DNA of 8,779 bases from an uncultured Pirellula sp. (GTDB taxonomy: Bacteria; Planctomycetota; Planctomycetia; Pirellulales; Pirellulaceae), in assembly GCA_903892365.1 (NCBI GenBank), contig CAITIF010000324.1, positions 1 through 8,779 of the forward strand. The letters are read 5' to 3'. Below, one piece after another: positions 1 to 5,710 of this stretch. Made by a program: the position numbers and the translations under genes. The notes under the pieces are model-generated. The model saw only the letters and a list, made by a program, of their open reading frames with translations. It was not told the DNA's origin and ran no database searches. Numbering within the stretch: position 1 is the stretch's first letter; each line of letters begins with the position of its first letter.

Positions 1-412
1 AAGCCGCTAATTTGCCTAGCCAGTGCGGCGCGTGGAAGCGTGGATCGCGTTCTTTTGGAGTCCCCACAACGGGGTCGATTGAAACAGACTCCTTGGCTTC
101 GGAGGCATGAGTCTTCGATTCCAATTCAGTGTCTACGGCATTCACAGCATCGGCTTGTTGTGCAACGATGCGATAGGACTCTGGGGTATCCAATGACTCA
201 ACGACGCTCCTAATCAAATCAGGTTGAAGCTCCGCACCTGCTTCAAGTCGCAAAGCAATCACCGCGTGAATTTGCGATTCCAGCTCACCTAGAATCAAAA
301 TGCGTTCGGAGCGAGGAGTCTTTTGTTCGAGCAACACGGCTTCGACGGCATCAAGATATGCGTCCATGGAGTTTCGAGATTCTTGATCCCATTGCGCGGG
401 GTTGATTTCCAT
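1..412 (-). CDS. HAAS/DUF1700-like protein, 3' part cut off by window edge
   Basis: Reading the minus strand from the ATG at 412-410 gives an open frame of 137 codons to the window edge, so the C-terminus is missing. The N-terminal ~85 residues are helical and acidic. A Y-L-D-A-V-E segment is followed by an I-L-G-E-L-E-S-Q-I-H segment and then an S-L-D-T-P-E-S-Y segment. This order fits the HAAS/DUF1700-type helical domain commonly encoded next to PadR repressors and thought to work with them (family knowledge). The rest of the visible part is Ala/Glu/Ser-rich and looks like a linker; family members often continue into membrane helices, which cannot be seen here. An AAGGGA ribosome site lies 6 nt before the ATG. 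It follows padR by 71 nt on the same strand, so the two probably form one operon. Function is not known; partnership with the PadR protein is inferred. Confidence 0.75.
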   Translation of the reverse strand, partial: MEINPAQWDQESRNSMDAYLDAVEAVLLEQKTPRSERILILGELESQIHAVIALRLEAGAELQPDLIRSVVESLDTPESYRIVAQQADAVNAVDTELESKTHASEAKESVSIDPVVGTPKERDPRFHAPHWLGKLAA

Positions 413-483
413 AGTAGGTCCCTTTCGGATTGGTTACGAGTGTTTGGTTCGCTGTGTTTTGCGAATGGATGTTATCAAAAAGG

Positions 484-831
484 TTAGTCAAGGCAGGCGG
501 ATGGCGCAGGTTCAATCAAACTGGCAACACTTCCGACGATCGTAGCCCAAGTGCTGGCAAGTTCTCGCAATCGTTTTTTCCCACCAGCCGACAAGCTGTA
601 ATATCGCCTAGGCGGCCCTGCTGAACTCTTTTCAATCCGTAACTTCAAGAGTCCATCATTAGACAATCTAGCCAATAACGGATAGACCGTGCTTTCGGTG
701 ACTTCCATGCCTGGAGTTTTCCCCATCCGCTCGACGACGGCGTATCCATACGTTTCCTCGCGATCGACGATCGCAAGCACGCAAAGCTCGAGAACTCCCT
801 TGCGCATTTGAGACAGCCAACTGGCGTCCAT
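484..831 (-). CDS. PadR family transcriptional regulator
   Basis: This 115-residue protein is a winged-helix PadR repressor of the short type (subfamily 2, without the long C-terminal dimerisation arm). The family signature is clear: a G-V-L-E-L-C-V-L-A-I helix at about 11-20, the Y-G-Y-A-V motif near 28-32, the recognition-helix motif S-T-V-Y-P-L-L-A-R-L at about 47-56, the G-L-L turn, and the wing G-P-P-R-R-Y-Y at about 71-77, ending with L-S-A-G-G-K-K-R-L. The ATG is preceded by AGGGGG with a 7-nt gap, which supports this start. It is the first gene of a minus-strand pair with the HAAS-like gene. PadR proteins usually bind a dyad near their own promoter and respond to small ligands or stress; a dyad at 865-890 is a possible target (inference). 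The ligand cannot be told from sequence. Confidence 0.93.
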   Translation of the reverse strand: MDASWLSQMRKGVLELCVLAIVDREETYGYAVVERMGKTPGMEVTESTVYPLLARLSNDGLLKLRIEKSSAGPPRRYYSLSAGGKKRLRELASTWATIVGSVASLIEPAPSACLD

Positions 832-864
832 AAAGTTTCCCCCTAGAGTCGATCAAACCAAAAA

Positions 865-890
865 TGCTTGCGGCTAATGCCGCACATGCA
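865..890 (-). promoter_or_regulatory. Dyad in the padR leader, possible operator or leader hairpin
   Basis: TGCGGC (869-874), a four-base TAAT centre, and GCCGCA (879-884) form a perfect 6-bp inverted repeat, with an outer TGC/GCA pair after small mismatches. It lies between the candidate padR -10 element and the padR start codon, in the predicted 5' leader. It could be a PadR binding site or simply an RNA hairpin. It does not have the ATGT/ACAT spacing typical of many PadR operators, so the assignment is tentative. Confidence 0.35.
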
Positions 891-907
891 AAGCTACTGT
901 GTTTCGC

Positions 908-936
908 ATAGTACCGGTTGATCTTGGGAAAAGCAA
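908..936 (-). promoter_or_regulatory. Candidate sigma70-type promoter for padR operon
   Basis: On the minus strand TTGCTT (936-931) and TACTAT (913-908) are separated by 17 bp. The -35 matches consensus at 3 of 6 positions and the -10 at 4 of 6. Transcription would start near 901, giving a leader of about 70 nt before the padR ATG. This is a sequence match only. Confidence 0.4.
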
Positions 937-978
937 GAAACATTTTCGGGAAAGTACTTCCTGGCAACCATACGATGA

Positions 979-1085
979 CGCGTTCGACAAAAGTCGTTTT
1001 CGTTTCCTTGAGCCTGAGGCGCTAGCCGATTGATGCAATACGAAAGAACTCGGCTAACGCCTCAGGCTCACTTTTGTCAGACGCG
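979..1085. repeat. Large imperfect inverted repeat (REP/MITE-like hairpin)
   Basis: The inner arms at 1009-1029 and 1050-1070 are 21 bp each and complementary at 20 positions; the single mismatch would be a G:T wobble if the minus strand were transcribed. The loop is 20 nt. Outside them, 979-993 and 1071-1085 form a second pair matching at 13 of 15 positions, with a 15-nt unpaired stretch (994-1008) on the left side only. It lies in the divergent region between padR and blaI and encodes no convincing protein. The inner arm contains GAGCCTGAGGCG, a type of motif I associate with repeated palindromes in planctomycete intergenic DNA (recollection, not checked). It might terminate antisense transcripts or be a relic of a small non-autonomous element. 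Confidence 0.75.
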
Positions 1086-1156
1086 ACTACGATAATGAAG
1101 ATGTCGCAATCCCCGTCAACATGCGCCATCGAGATTCGACGCTTTCCGTTGGGTTC

Positions 1157-1290
1157 ACCCAACCGACGTTCAGAATCGACAGTACTGTTTCACGGTCGAA
1201 AAATGTGGGTCGAAAGATAGGCCGCAAAAGCAAGGTCCTAAAATTTTTCGTCCCACATTTTTCGCCACACATTTTTCGACAGGCTCTTCA
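1157..1290. repeat. Dispersed repeat, copy 1
   Basis: This stretch aligns with 5588-5710 in the same orientation. The core 1186-1225 is identical over 40 bases to 5617-5656. To the left the match continues with about 27 identities in 37 positions, reaching ACCCAA at 1157. To the right it continues with scattered differences to about 1290. The repeat can fold: CGAAAAATGTGGG at 1197-1209 is perfectly complementary to 1252-1264, and GTCGAAAAATGTG at 1195-1207 is perfectly complementary to 1268-1280. This copy therefore has two competing right arms, because CACATTTTTCG occurs twice in a row here and only once in copy 2. It has no coding capacity of note. Confidence 0.85.
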
Positions 1291-1676
1291 AGTACTTTTC
1301 GTCCGTACTCCGTCATCCAAGCTTCATGATGCAACTAAAAAGTTGCATGTTCATCGGGCAAAGAGGCTTGCGAAATCGAGCGCGCATTCCTTCGAATTTC
1401 GACATTCCTGGTTCGAAACTCGATATTGATTTCGATACAGCAAAAAGCAAATTTGGCCCCACAGGATTAGCGTTCGTGTTGCTCGCGCCTGGACTGTGTT
1501 CCGGCTTTCTTAAAGGAGGCTTTCGACATTGGCCTCAACAGTAGAGGGCTCATTCGATCTGCTTAACCCATGAAGCACACTAAGCGATCTTTTATTGCCA
1601 TTCTGATCTATCTGCGTCGGAGGGAGCCACTGATTCTCATGGCGTTTTTGTTCCCGTAAGTTTTTCCAAGACGCAA
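1291..1676. other. Non-coding stretch upstream of the blaI promoter
   Basis: No open frame here looks like a gene. Two small structures were seen. ATGCAACT (1329-1336) and AGTTGCAT (1341-1348) form a perfect 8-bp hairpin with an AAAA loop and no T-run. At 1385-1402 and 1403-1423 there are adjacent diverged copies of a short unit starting CATTCCT, the second with 3 extra bases and two substitutions. The AAAGGAGG at about 1512-1519 resembles a ribosome site but is not followed by a plausible gene. Nothing else was recognised. Confidence 0.5.
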
Positions 1677-1705
1677 TTGACTGCAAGCCGAAGTGGCAAT
1701 ACACT
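1677..1705 (+). promoter_or_regulatory. Sigma70-type promoter of the blaI-blaR1 operon
   Basis: TTGACT (1677-1682) and TACACT (1700-1705) are separated by exactly 17 bp, so the -35 matches consensus at 5 of 6 positions and the -10 at 4 of 6. Initiation would fall near 1712, about 56 nt before the blaI GTG. The -10 element lies inside the first dyad of the putative operator, the expected layout for repression by blocking RNA polymerase. Confidence 0.6.
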
Positions 1706-1728
1706 GCCACGTGGCAACGCGTTGCCAT
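1693..1728 (+). promoter_or_regulatory. Two abutting 18-bp dyads, candidate BlaI operators
   Basis: GTGGCAATACACTGCCAC (1693-1710) and GTGGCAACGCGTTGCCAT (1711-1728) follow each other with no gap. Both fit GTGGCA-6-TGCCAY. The second contains a perfect 16-bp palindrome (1712-1727). The first covers the -10 element and the second the predicted transcription start. BlaI/MecI repressors bind paired dyads at their own promoters (family knowledge). The half-site here differs from the TACA/TGTA type known in staphylococci, so assignment to this BlaI rests on position and symmetry. Confidence 0.6.
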
Positions 1729-1755
1729 CAAGAACTCAAGAACATTGCGATTAAC

Positions 1756-1761
1756 AAGGAG
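1756..1761 (+). promoter_or_regulatory. Ribosome binding site fixing the blaI GTG start
   Basis: AAGGAG lies 6 nt upstream of the GTG at 1768, near-ideal spacing. The in-frame GTG at 1693 has no comparable site and sits inside the operator and promoter, so it is not the start. Confidence 0.75.
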
Positions 1762-1767
1762 AGTCTA

Positions 1768-2157
1768 GTGGCAAAGAAAGCGGTAGCGAAACAAGAGCTA
1801 GGTGCGCGCGAGCGACAAATCATGGATGCGATTTTTGCACTCGGTGAAGCCTCGGTGAGTCAGGTTCGCCAAAAACTGACCGATCCACCAAGCTATTCGG
1901 CTGTTCGGACTATGATTCGATTGCTCGAGAGCAAAGGGTTGTTAAGGCATCGGCAGGAGGGGATGAAGTACATTTATAGACCTGTCCAATCCAAGGAATC
2001 GGCCAGCAAATCAGCTCTTAGCCACATTATCAAAACATTCTTTGGAGGTTCTCCATCCGATGTGGTTGCTGCGCTATTTGAAACAGAAAAGCTGACGAAA
2101 GATGACCTTGCACAAATTGAAATTTTGATTCAGCAGGCCCGCAAGGAGGGAAGATGA
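1768..2157 (+). CDS. BlaI/MecI/CopY family transcriptional repressor
   Basis: Starting at the GTG, this is a 129-residue protein, the usual size for BlaI-type winged-helix repressors. Residues ~10-72 form the DNA-binding domain: L-G-A-R-E-R-Q-I-M-D-A-I-F first, then A-S-V-S-Q-V-R-Q-K-L, the recognition helix S-Y-S-A-V-R-T-M-I-R-L-L near 42-53, and the wing with Y-I-Y-R-P at 68-72. The C-terminal helices (~81-129) provide dimerisation. The T-F-F-G-G-S-P segment at 90-96 corresponds roughly to the region where staphylococcal BlaI/MecI are cut at an Asn-Phe bond, making T90-F91 a possible cleavage point (inference). It overlaps the BlaR1-like gene by 4 nt (ATGA), a translationally coupled pair. 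It probably represses its own operon through the dyads at 1693-1728. Extending to 1693 would add 25 residues encoded by operator DNA, which I reject. Confidence 0.92.
   Translation: MAKKAVAKQELGARERQIMDAIFALGEASVSQVRQKLTDPPSYSAVRTMIRLLESKGLLRHRQEGMKYIYRPVQSKESASKSALSHIIKTFFGGSPSDVVAALFETEKLTKDDLAQIEILIQQARKEGR
2143..2150 (+). promoter_or_regulatory. Ribosome binding site for the BlaR1-like gene
   Basis: AAGGAGGG lies inside the end of blaI. It is 3 nt from the ATG at 2154 and 9 nt from the in-frame ATG at 2160. The second spacing is more usual, so translation may begin at 2160, shortening the protein by two residues. Confidence 0.6.
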
Positions 2158-5100
2158 TCATGGCTTACGGGAACACTTTTGCATATTTGTCTGTTCTTGC
2201 TTTCGATATCCTTTCGAAAGCAACGGTCCTTCTGACTGTCGCTTTGCTTGTTGATCTCACTCTTCGGCAATACTCAGCGGCTTTGCGGCACCGGGTTTTG
2301 ACGACCGCGTTCTTTGGTCTGCTTGTTATGCCAATTCTTTCGGTCGTCCTTCCTGAATATCGAATAGCGATCTTGCCCACCTATCGGATAGAAGATGAAC
2401 AAGCCGGTACCAGCAGCATATTGAAAACGGATTCACCTGCGATTGCACCTCCAGCACAGACCGTCGTGTTTCCGCTGTCTTCGGAGCAGGTCGCGTCTTT
2501 AGCTCCCAGCCAACTTCGACCAGATGAGCAACGCGTTGTACCGAACGAATCGGCCACTCCCGCAAACCAGTTTAGCAACGTGGCAGAACCGCCTCGCCTG
2601 CCCTTGAATGGTACGGACAGTGGGACCGCCATTTCCCCGGCGGGGATTTCACCTTTGGAAATACTAGGTGCTATTTGGGTCTTTGGTATCATTGCAACCT
2701 TGAGTTCATTTGTATTGGGAATTCATAAAACCTCGCTACTGCAACGCAGATCGCAACGAATTGACGATCAGCAACTTAAAAACATGTTGGCAGAGTTGTG
2801 TCGTCGTCTAAGGATCGCTCGATCTGTAACGCTGATTGAAACGGAGCAGGCGATTGTTCCGATGACTTGGGGACTAGTTCGTCCGTTTGTCCTGGTTCCG
2901 TCCGCGTGGCGAGACTGGACGCAAGAACAAGTAAGATTGGTACTTCTTCATGAGCTAGCGCACGTCAAGCGACTCGATGTTGCCTATCAAGCGATTGCTC
3001 GTATTGCATGTTCGCTTTACTGGTGTCACCCATTGGTCTGGTATGCACTTAAGCGGTTGCGTATCGAGCGCGAAATCGCTTGCGACGATAGCGTGCTTAT
3101 GGCAGGTGTTCGTCCAAGTCAATACGCGGAACAGCTTCTGAACATCGCTCGAAAGTGCCAATGGACGGAGATTCCGTACGCGGTCTCCATGGCTCAGCCT
3201 ACTCAGTTAGAAAACCGCGTTCGATCCATTCTTGATCCAACACGATCGCATTTGCCACTTACCCCTAAAGTCGCTGGCGGAACACTTGCGATCTCTATGG
3301 CAATTCTGCTACTGCTATCGCCAATTCGGCTGGAAACGCTCGCTTTGGAGCTGGCCGACGAGAAAGAAACGGTCAACTCAAAACTAGAAGCGAAAACATC
3401 AGAAGCTGAACAACTGCACATTTCAGGCGTTGTCACCTCGCCAGACAACCTGCCGCTTGCCAATGTGAAAGTGACAGTGTTGCGAGCGATTGTTGCAAGC
3501 AAGTTTTCGGAGGTTCGTTACGAGAAACTTGCGGAAACGACAACTGACAGGGACGGGCGCTATGAAGCGAATGTGTTTGCGAAATCCGCAAGTATTTCGG
3601 ATGGATTTCATTTTGAAGAACAGCGGACGATCGTTCTTGCGTCCAAGTCTGGCTACGGCCCGGACCAGGTAGAGGTTTCGCCCTCGATAGGTTCGCACAA
3701 CTTGCAATTGGCAGCATCTACCAAGTCTCTGAAGGGGCGCATCCTGGATCAAGCTGGAAAGCCACTCCAAGGGGTCAAGATAAAGCTAGTCAAAATTGAA
3801 AAAGCGGGCAGTCCAATTGAAGGTTGGTTGGAACAAGCCAAGAACAATCCTGACGCATGGGAAGATCCGCGTTTCATCCTTGTCGGAATCGAACGGCTAA
3901 CCGATTTGCCTCCGCCAGTGTTCTTTCCATCCAACGGACCAATAGAAGCACTCGATGCGATTGCGGACACCGATGCGGTTTCCGACTCCAATGGCCGGTT
4001 TATCCTTAACGGCGTAGGCGATAATCGACAAGCTACGCTTCGAATCGAGTCGCCGAACATAGCAACGGCACTCTTTCACTGCATAACACACGACATGACT
4101 CCCGTTGAAATGCCAAGTTCAGATCGACGGTTCCGGTCTGGAAAAACGTTTGGAGCTGAGTTCGATTACGTTGCCGAACCGTCGCAAAGGATTCAAGGTG
4201 TCGTCCGTGATAAGCAAACAGGAACCCCTCTCGCTGGAGTGGTCGTATCGCAGTATCTGTCGAACGATGGTTTCCCTTCCAACGAGAACCTCAATCAAGT
4301 CAGAACCGATACGAATGGTCGCTACATCCTCAAGGGAATACCTAAACCGATGGAAGGAACATCTGGTTATTTCCTTAGTGTGGAGCCTGGCCCAAACCAA
4401 CCTTATCTTCGATCTCGAAAACGCATCCCTAGAACTAAGGACCTTGATCCAATTGACCTAGACTTCACGCTGACTTCGTCCATTTGGATTGAGGGACAGG
4501 TCACGAACGCCGAGACGAAGGCTCCATTGGCAGCAATGGTCGCCTATCACCCAAGTCACGAAAATCTTAACACGAAGAACCACGAAGCATGGCGAGACGT
4601 CGTGCCCATGATGGGCCCTGAAGATCTGGTATCGACCGATAGCCAAGGGCGTTTCCGAGTCGTTGGCTTACCAGGCCCCGGAATGCTCCGAGTCTTTGCT
4701 GCAGACGACATTGAGTACGAGTTGCTTGAGGCCAAGCCTCCTGGAATGCAACGACGACTTGCGACGTACTATCACTGCAGTTCCTTCGGCGCCGAAACGA
4801 AGGAGTTCGAGATCGCTGAAGGTGAGAAATTGCATCGCGTGGATGTTGCGCTCAAGCCGCCGAACATGCGATCCATCCGTGTCGTAGACGGAAATGGACA
4901 AGATATCATCGGCTACCAAATGGCAGGACGGTATCCAGAGGGACGTAACGGTTTTTCCGTACTAGGCGGCAGGTACTGGGGCAGGAAGCCAATAAGCACG
5001 GCTCGTACCAGTTGCTTTCCTGGCGTCGAGCTAGAAAAGGAAAGGCCACTTATGTTCCTGGATCTGGAACGAAAGCTTGGTGCAATCATGCCCATCAATT

Positions 5101-5492
5101 CCGTTTTGGATGGCAACGAAGAAGACTATCGTGTCACTTTACTTCCGACAGTAAAAATGAAGGGACGGCTACTAAATCAGTTCGGCAAACCCTTTGCACA
5201 AGGTAGCGTCCAAGCCGGTATCGGTCTCATCCAAACCGGAACGATTACCGACACCGGTAACATGGTTCAAGGTTACTCAACTTGCTACAAGTCCTTCGAG
5301 CACGGTGCGTTGGATAAAGAAGGCAATTTTGAGTTGATAGTGCCGCCAGGCGACGGCTACAGCCTTGTCTATCGTGGATCGTTAATCTTTCGCGACCGAC
5401 AATTGCTCCCAGGAGAGACTATTGATTTAGGTACCATCGAGTTGGGGAGCCTGAGAAAAGCAGTAGGTTCCCTAGTTCCGTTCTCACATTAA
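2154..5492 (+). CDS. BlaR1-like M56 membrane metallopeptidase with C-terminal carboxypeptidase-regulatory-like repeats
   Basis: This 1112-residue membrane protein has a BlaR1/MecR1-type front half. Likely membrane helices lie at ~19-37, 48-66, 167-190 and 375-394, with a ~100-residue polar loop at 67-166. The M56 zinc peptidase is intact: HELAH at 266-270 gives the zinc ligands H266 and H270 with catalytic E267, and E307 in E-R-E-I-A-C-D-D is 37 residues later, the spacing I recall for BlaR1's third ligand. From ~421 on there is no penicillin-binding sensor. Instead there are at least five beta-sandwich units of carboxypeptidase-regulatory-like type, starting near 421, 526, 680, 779 and 1002. 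Each opens with an I/L-x-G-x-V/L strand and a P-L-A/Q-G-V type turn, and most have a D-x-x-G-R-Y/F motif later. This part is probably periplasmic and may bind a protein, glycan or envelope ligand (inference). By analogy, sensing activates the peptidase, which removes the BlaI repressor encoded just upstream. The ligand is unknown and a link to beta-lactams is not supported. Confidence 0.88.
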   Translation: MIMAYGNTFAYLSVLAFDILSKATVLLTVALLVDLTLRQYSAALRHRVLTTAFFGLLVMPILSVVLPEYRIAILPTYRIEDEQAGTSSILKTDSPAIAPPAQTVVFPLSSEQVASLAPSQLRPDEQRVVPNESATPANQFSNVAEPPRLPLNGTDSGTAISPAGISPLEILGAIWVFGIIATLSSFVLGIHKTSLLQRRSQRIDDQQLKNMLAELCRRLRIARSVTLIETEQAIVPMTWGLVRPFVLVPSAWRDWTQEQVRLVLLHELAHVKRLDVAYQAIARIACSLYWCHPLVWYALKRLRIEREIACDDSVLMAGVRPSQYAEQLLNIARKCQWTEIPYAVSMAQPTQLENRVRSILDPTRSHLPLTPKVAGGTLAISMAILLLLSPIRLETLALELADEKETVNSKLEAKTSEAEQLHISGVVTSPDNLPLANVKVTVLRAIVASKFSEVRYEKLAETTTDRDGRYEANVFAKSASISDGFHFEEQRTIVLASKSGYGPDQVEVSPSIGSHNLQLAASTKSLKGRILDQAGKPLQGVKIKLVKIEKAGSPIEGWLEQAKNNPDAWEDPRFILVGIERLTDLPPPVFFPSNGPIEALDAIADTDAVSDSNGRFILNGVGDNRQATLRIESPNIATALFHCITHDMTPVEMPSSDRRFRSGKTFGAEFDYVAEPSQRIQGVVRDKQTGTPLAGVVVSQYLSNDGFPSNENLNQVRTDTNGRYILKGIPKPMEGTSGYFLSVEPGPNQPYLRSRKRIPRTKDLDPIDLDFTLTSSIWIEGQVTNAETKAPLAAMVAYHPSHENLNTKNHEAWRDVVPMMGPEDLVSTDSQGRFRVVGLPGPGMLRVFAADDIEYELLEAKPPGMQRRLATYYHCSSFGAETKEFEIAEGEKLHRVDVALKPPNMRSIRVVDGNGQDIIGYQMAGRYPEGRNGFSVLGGRYWGRKPISTARTSCFPGVELEKERPLMFLDLERKLGAIMPINSVLDGNEEDYRVTLLPTVKMKGRLLNQFGKPFAQGSVQAGIGLIQTGTITDTGNMVQGYSTCYKSFEHGALDKEGNFELIVPPGDGYSLVYRGSLIFRDRQLLPGETIDLGTIELGSLRKAVGSLVPFSH

Positions 5493-5515
5493 TGCGCATG
5501 GTAGCTGTCAGTTGT

Positions 5516-5547
5516 TCGCTCCGCCGAGACAAGCTCGACGGAAGCGA
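5516..5547. repeat. Small imperfect hairpin after the BlaR1-like gene
   Basis: TCGCTCCGCCGAG (5516-5528) pairs with 5534-5547 across a 5-nt loop, with one bulge and one C/A mismatch. It begins 24 nt after the stop codon. There is no T-run after it on either strand, so it may be a processing or stability structure rather than an intrinsic terminator. Confidence 0.4.
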
Positions 5548-5587
5548 GCGCTGAGCAATTGCGAGCCATCGGCAAAAGTGGAGCATT

Positions 5588-5710
5588 ACCCAAAATGCGT
5601 TCAGGATTGAGAACATTGTTTCACGGTCGAAAAATGTGGGTCGAAAGATAGGCCGCGAAAGCAAGATCCTAAAAATTTTCGCCTCACATTATTCGACAGA
5701 GGCTTTTAGT
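5588..5710. repeat. Dispersed repeat, copy 2
   Basis: This is the same-orientation partner of 1157-1290, with a 40-base identical core at 5617-5656. It has one right arm instead of two, so it is shorter by about 14 bases. The right end runs into the stop codon of the HtrA-type gene (5706-5708). Together the two copies bracket the blaI-blaR1 operon. Confidence 0.85.
5626..5697. terminator. Stem-loop between convergent genes, possible bidirectional terminator
   Basis: Within repeat copy 2, GTCGAAAAATGTGGG (5626-5640) pairs with 5683-5697 at 13 of 15 positions, enclosing about 42 nt. It stands between the convergent 3' ends of the BlaR1-like gene and the HtrA-type gene. On the plus strand a short TTTT follows 6 nt after the stem. 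The loop is long and the T-run poor, so the terminator role is a guess from position. Confidence 0.3.

Noticed and set aside
668..967. Minus-strand open frame of 99 codons overlapping the padR start
   Set aside because: It is a different frame of padR and its promoter region. The PadR frame has family motifs and a strong ribosome site.
1121..1429. Plus-strand open frame of 102 codons over repeat copy 1
   Set aside because: Its sequence is generated by the repeat and hairpin arms, it has no ribosome site, and its composition does not resemble a protein family.
4105..4461. Plus-strand 118-codon open frame inside the BlaR1-like gene
   Set aside because: It lies in another frame of a well-supported long gene and has no recognisable motifs.
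2154..5492. Beta-lactam resistance sensor (true BlaR1/MecR1)
   Set aside because: No penicillin-binding motifs are present in the C-terminal part and no beta-lactamase gene is in the window. Only the peptidase half and the repressor partner match.
5484..5664. Minus-strand open frame through the convergent gap
   Set aside because: It runs through repeat copy 2 and the end of the BlaR1-like gene, and resembles the equivalent frame in repeat copy 1. It is explained by the repeat.
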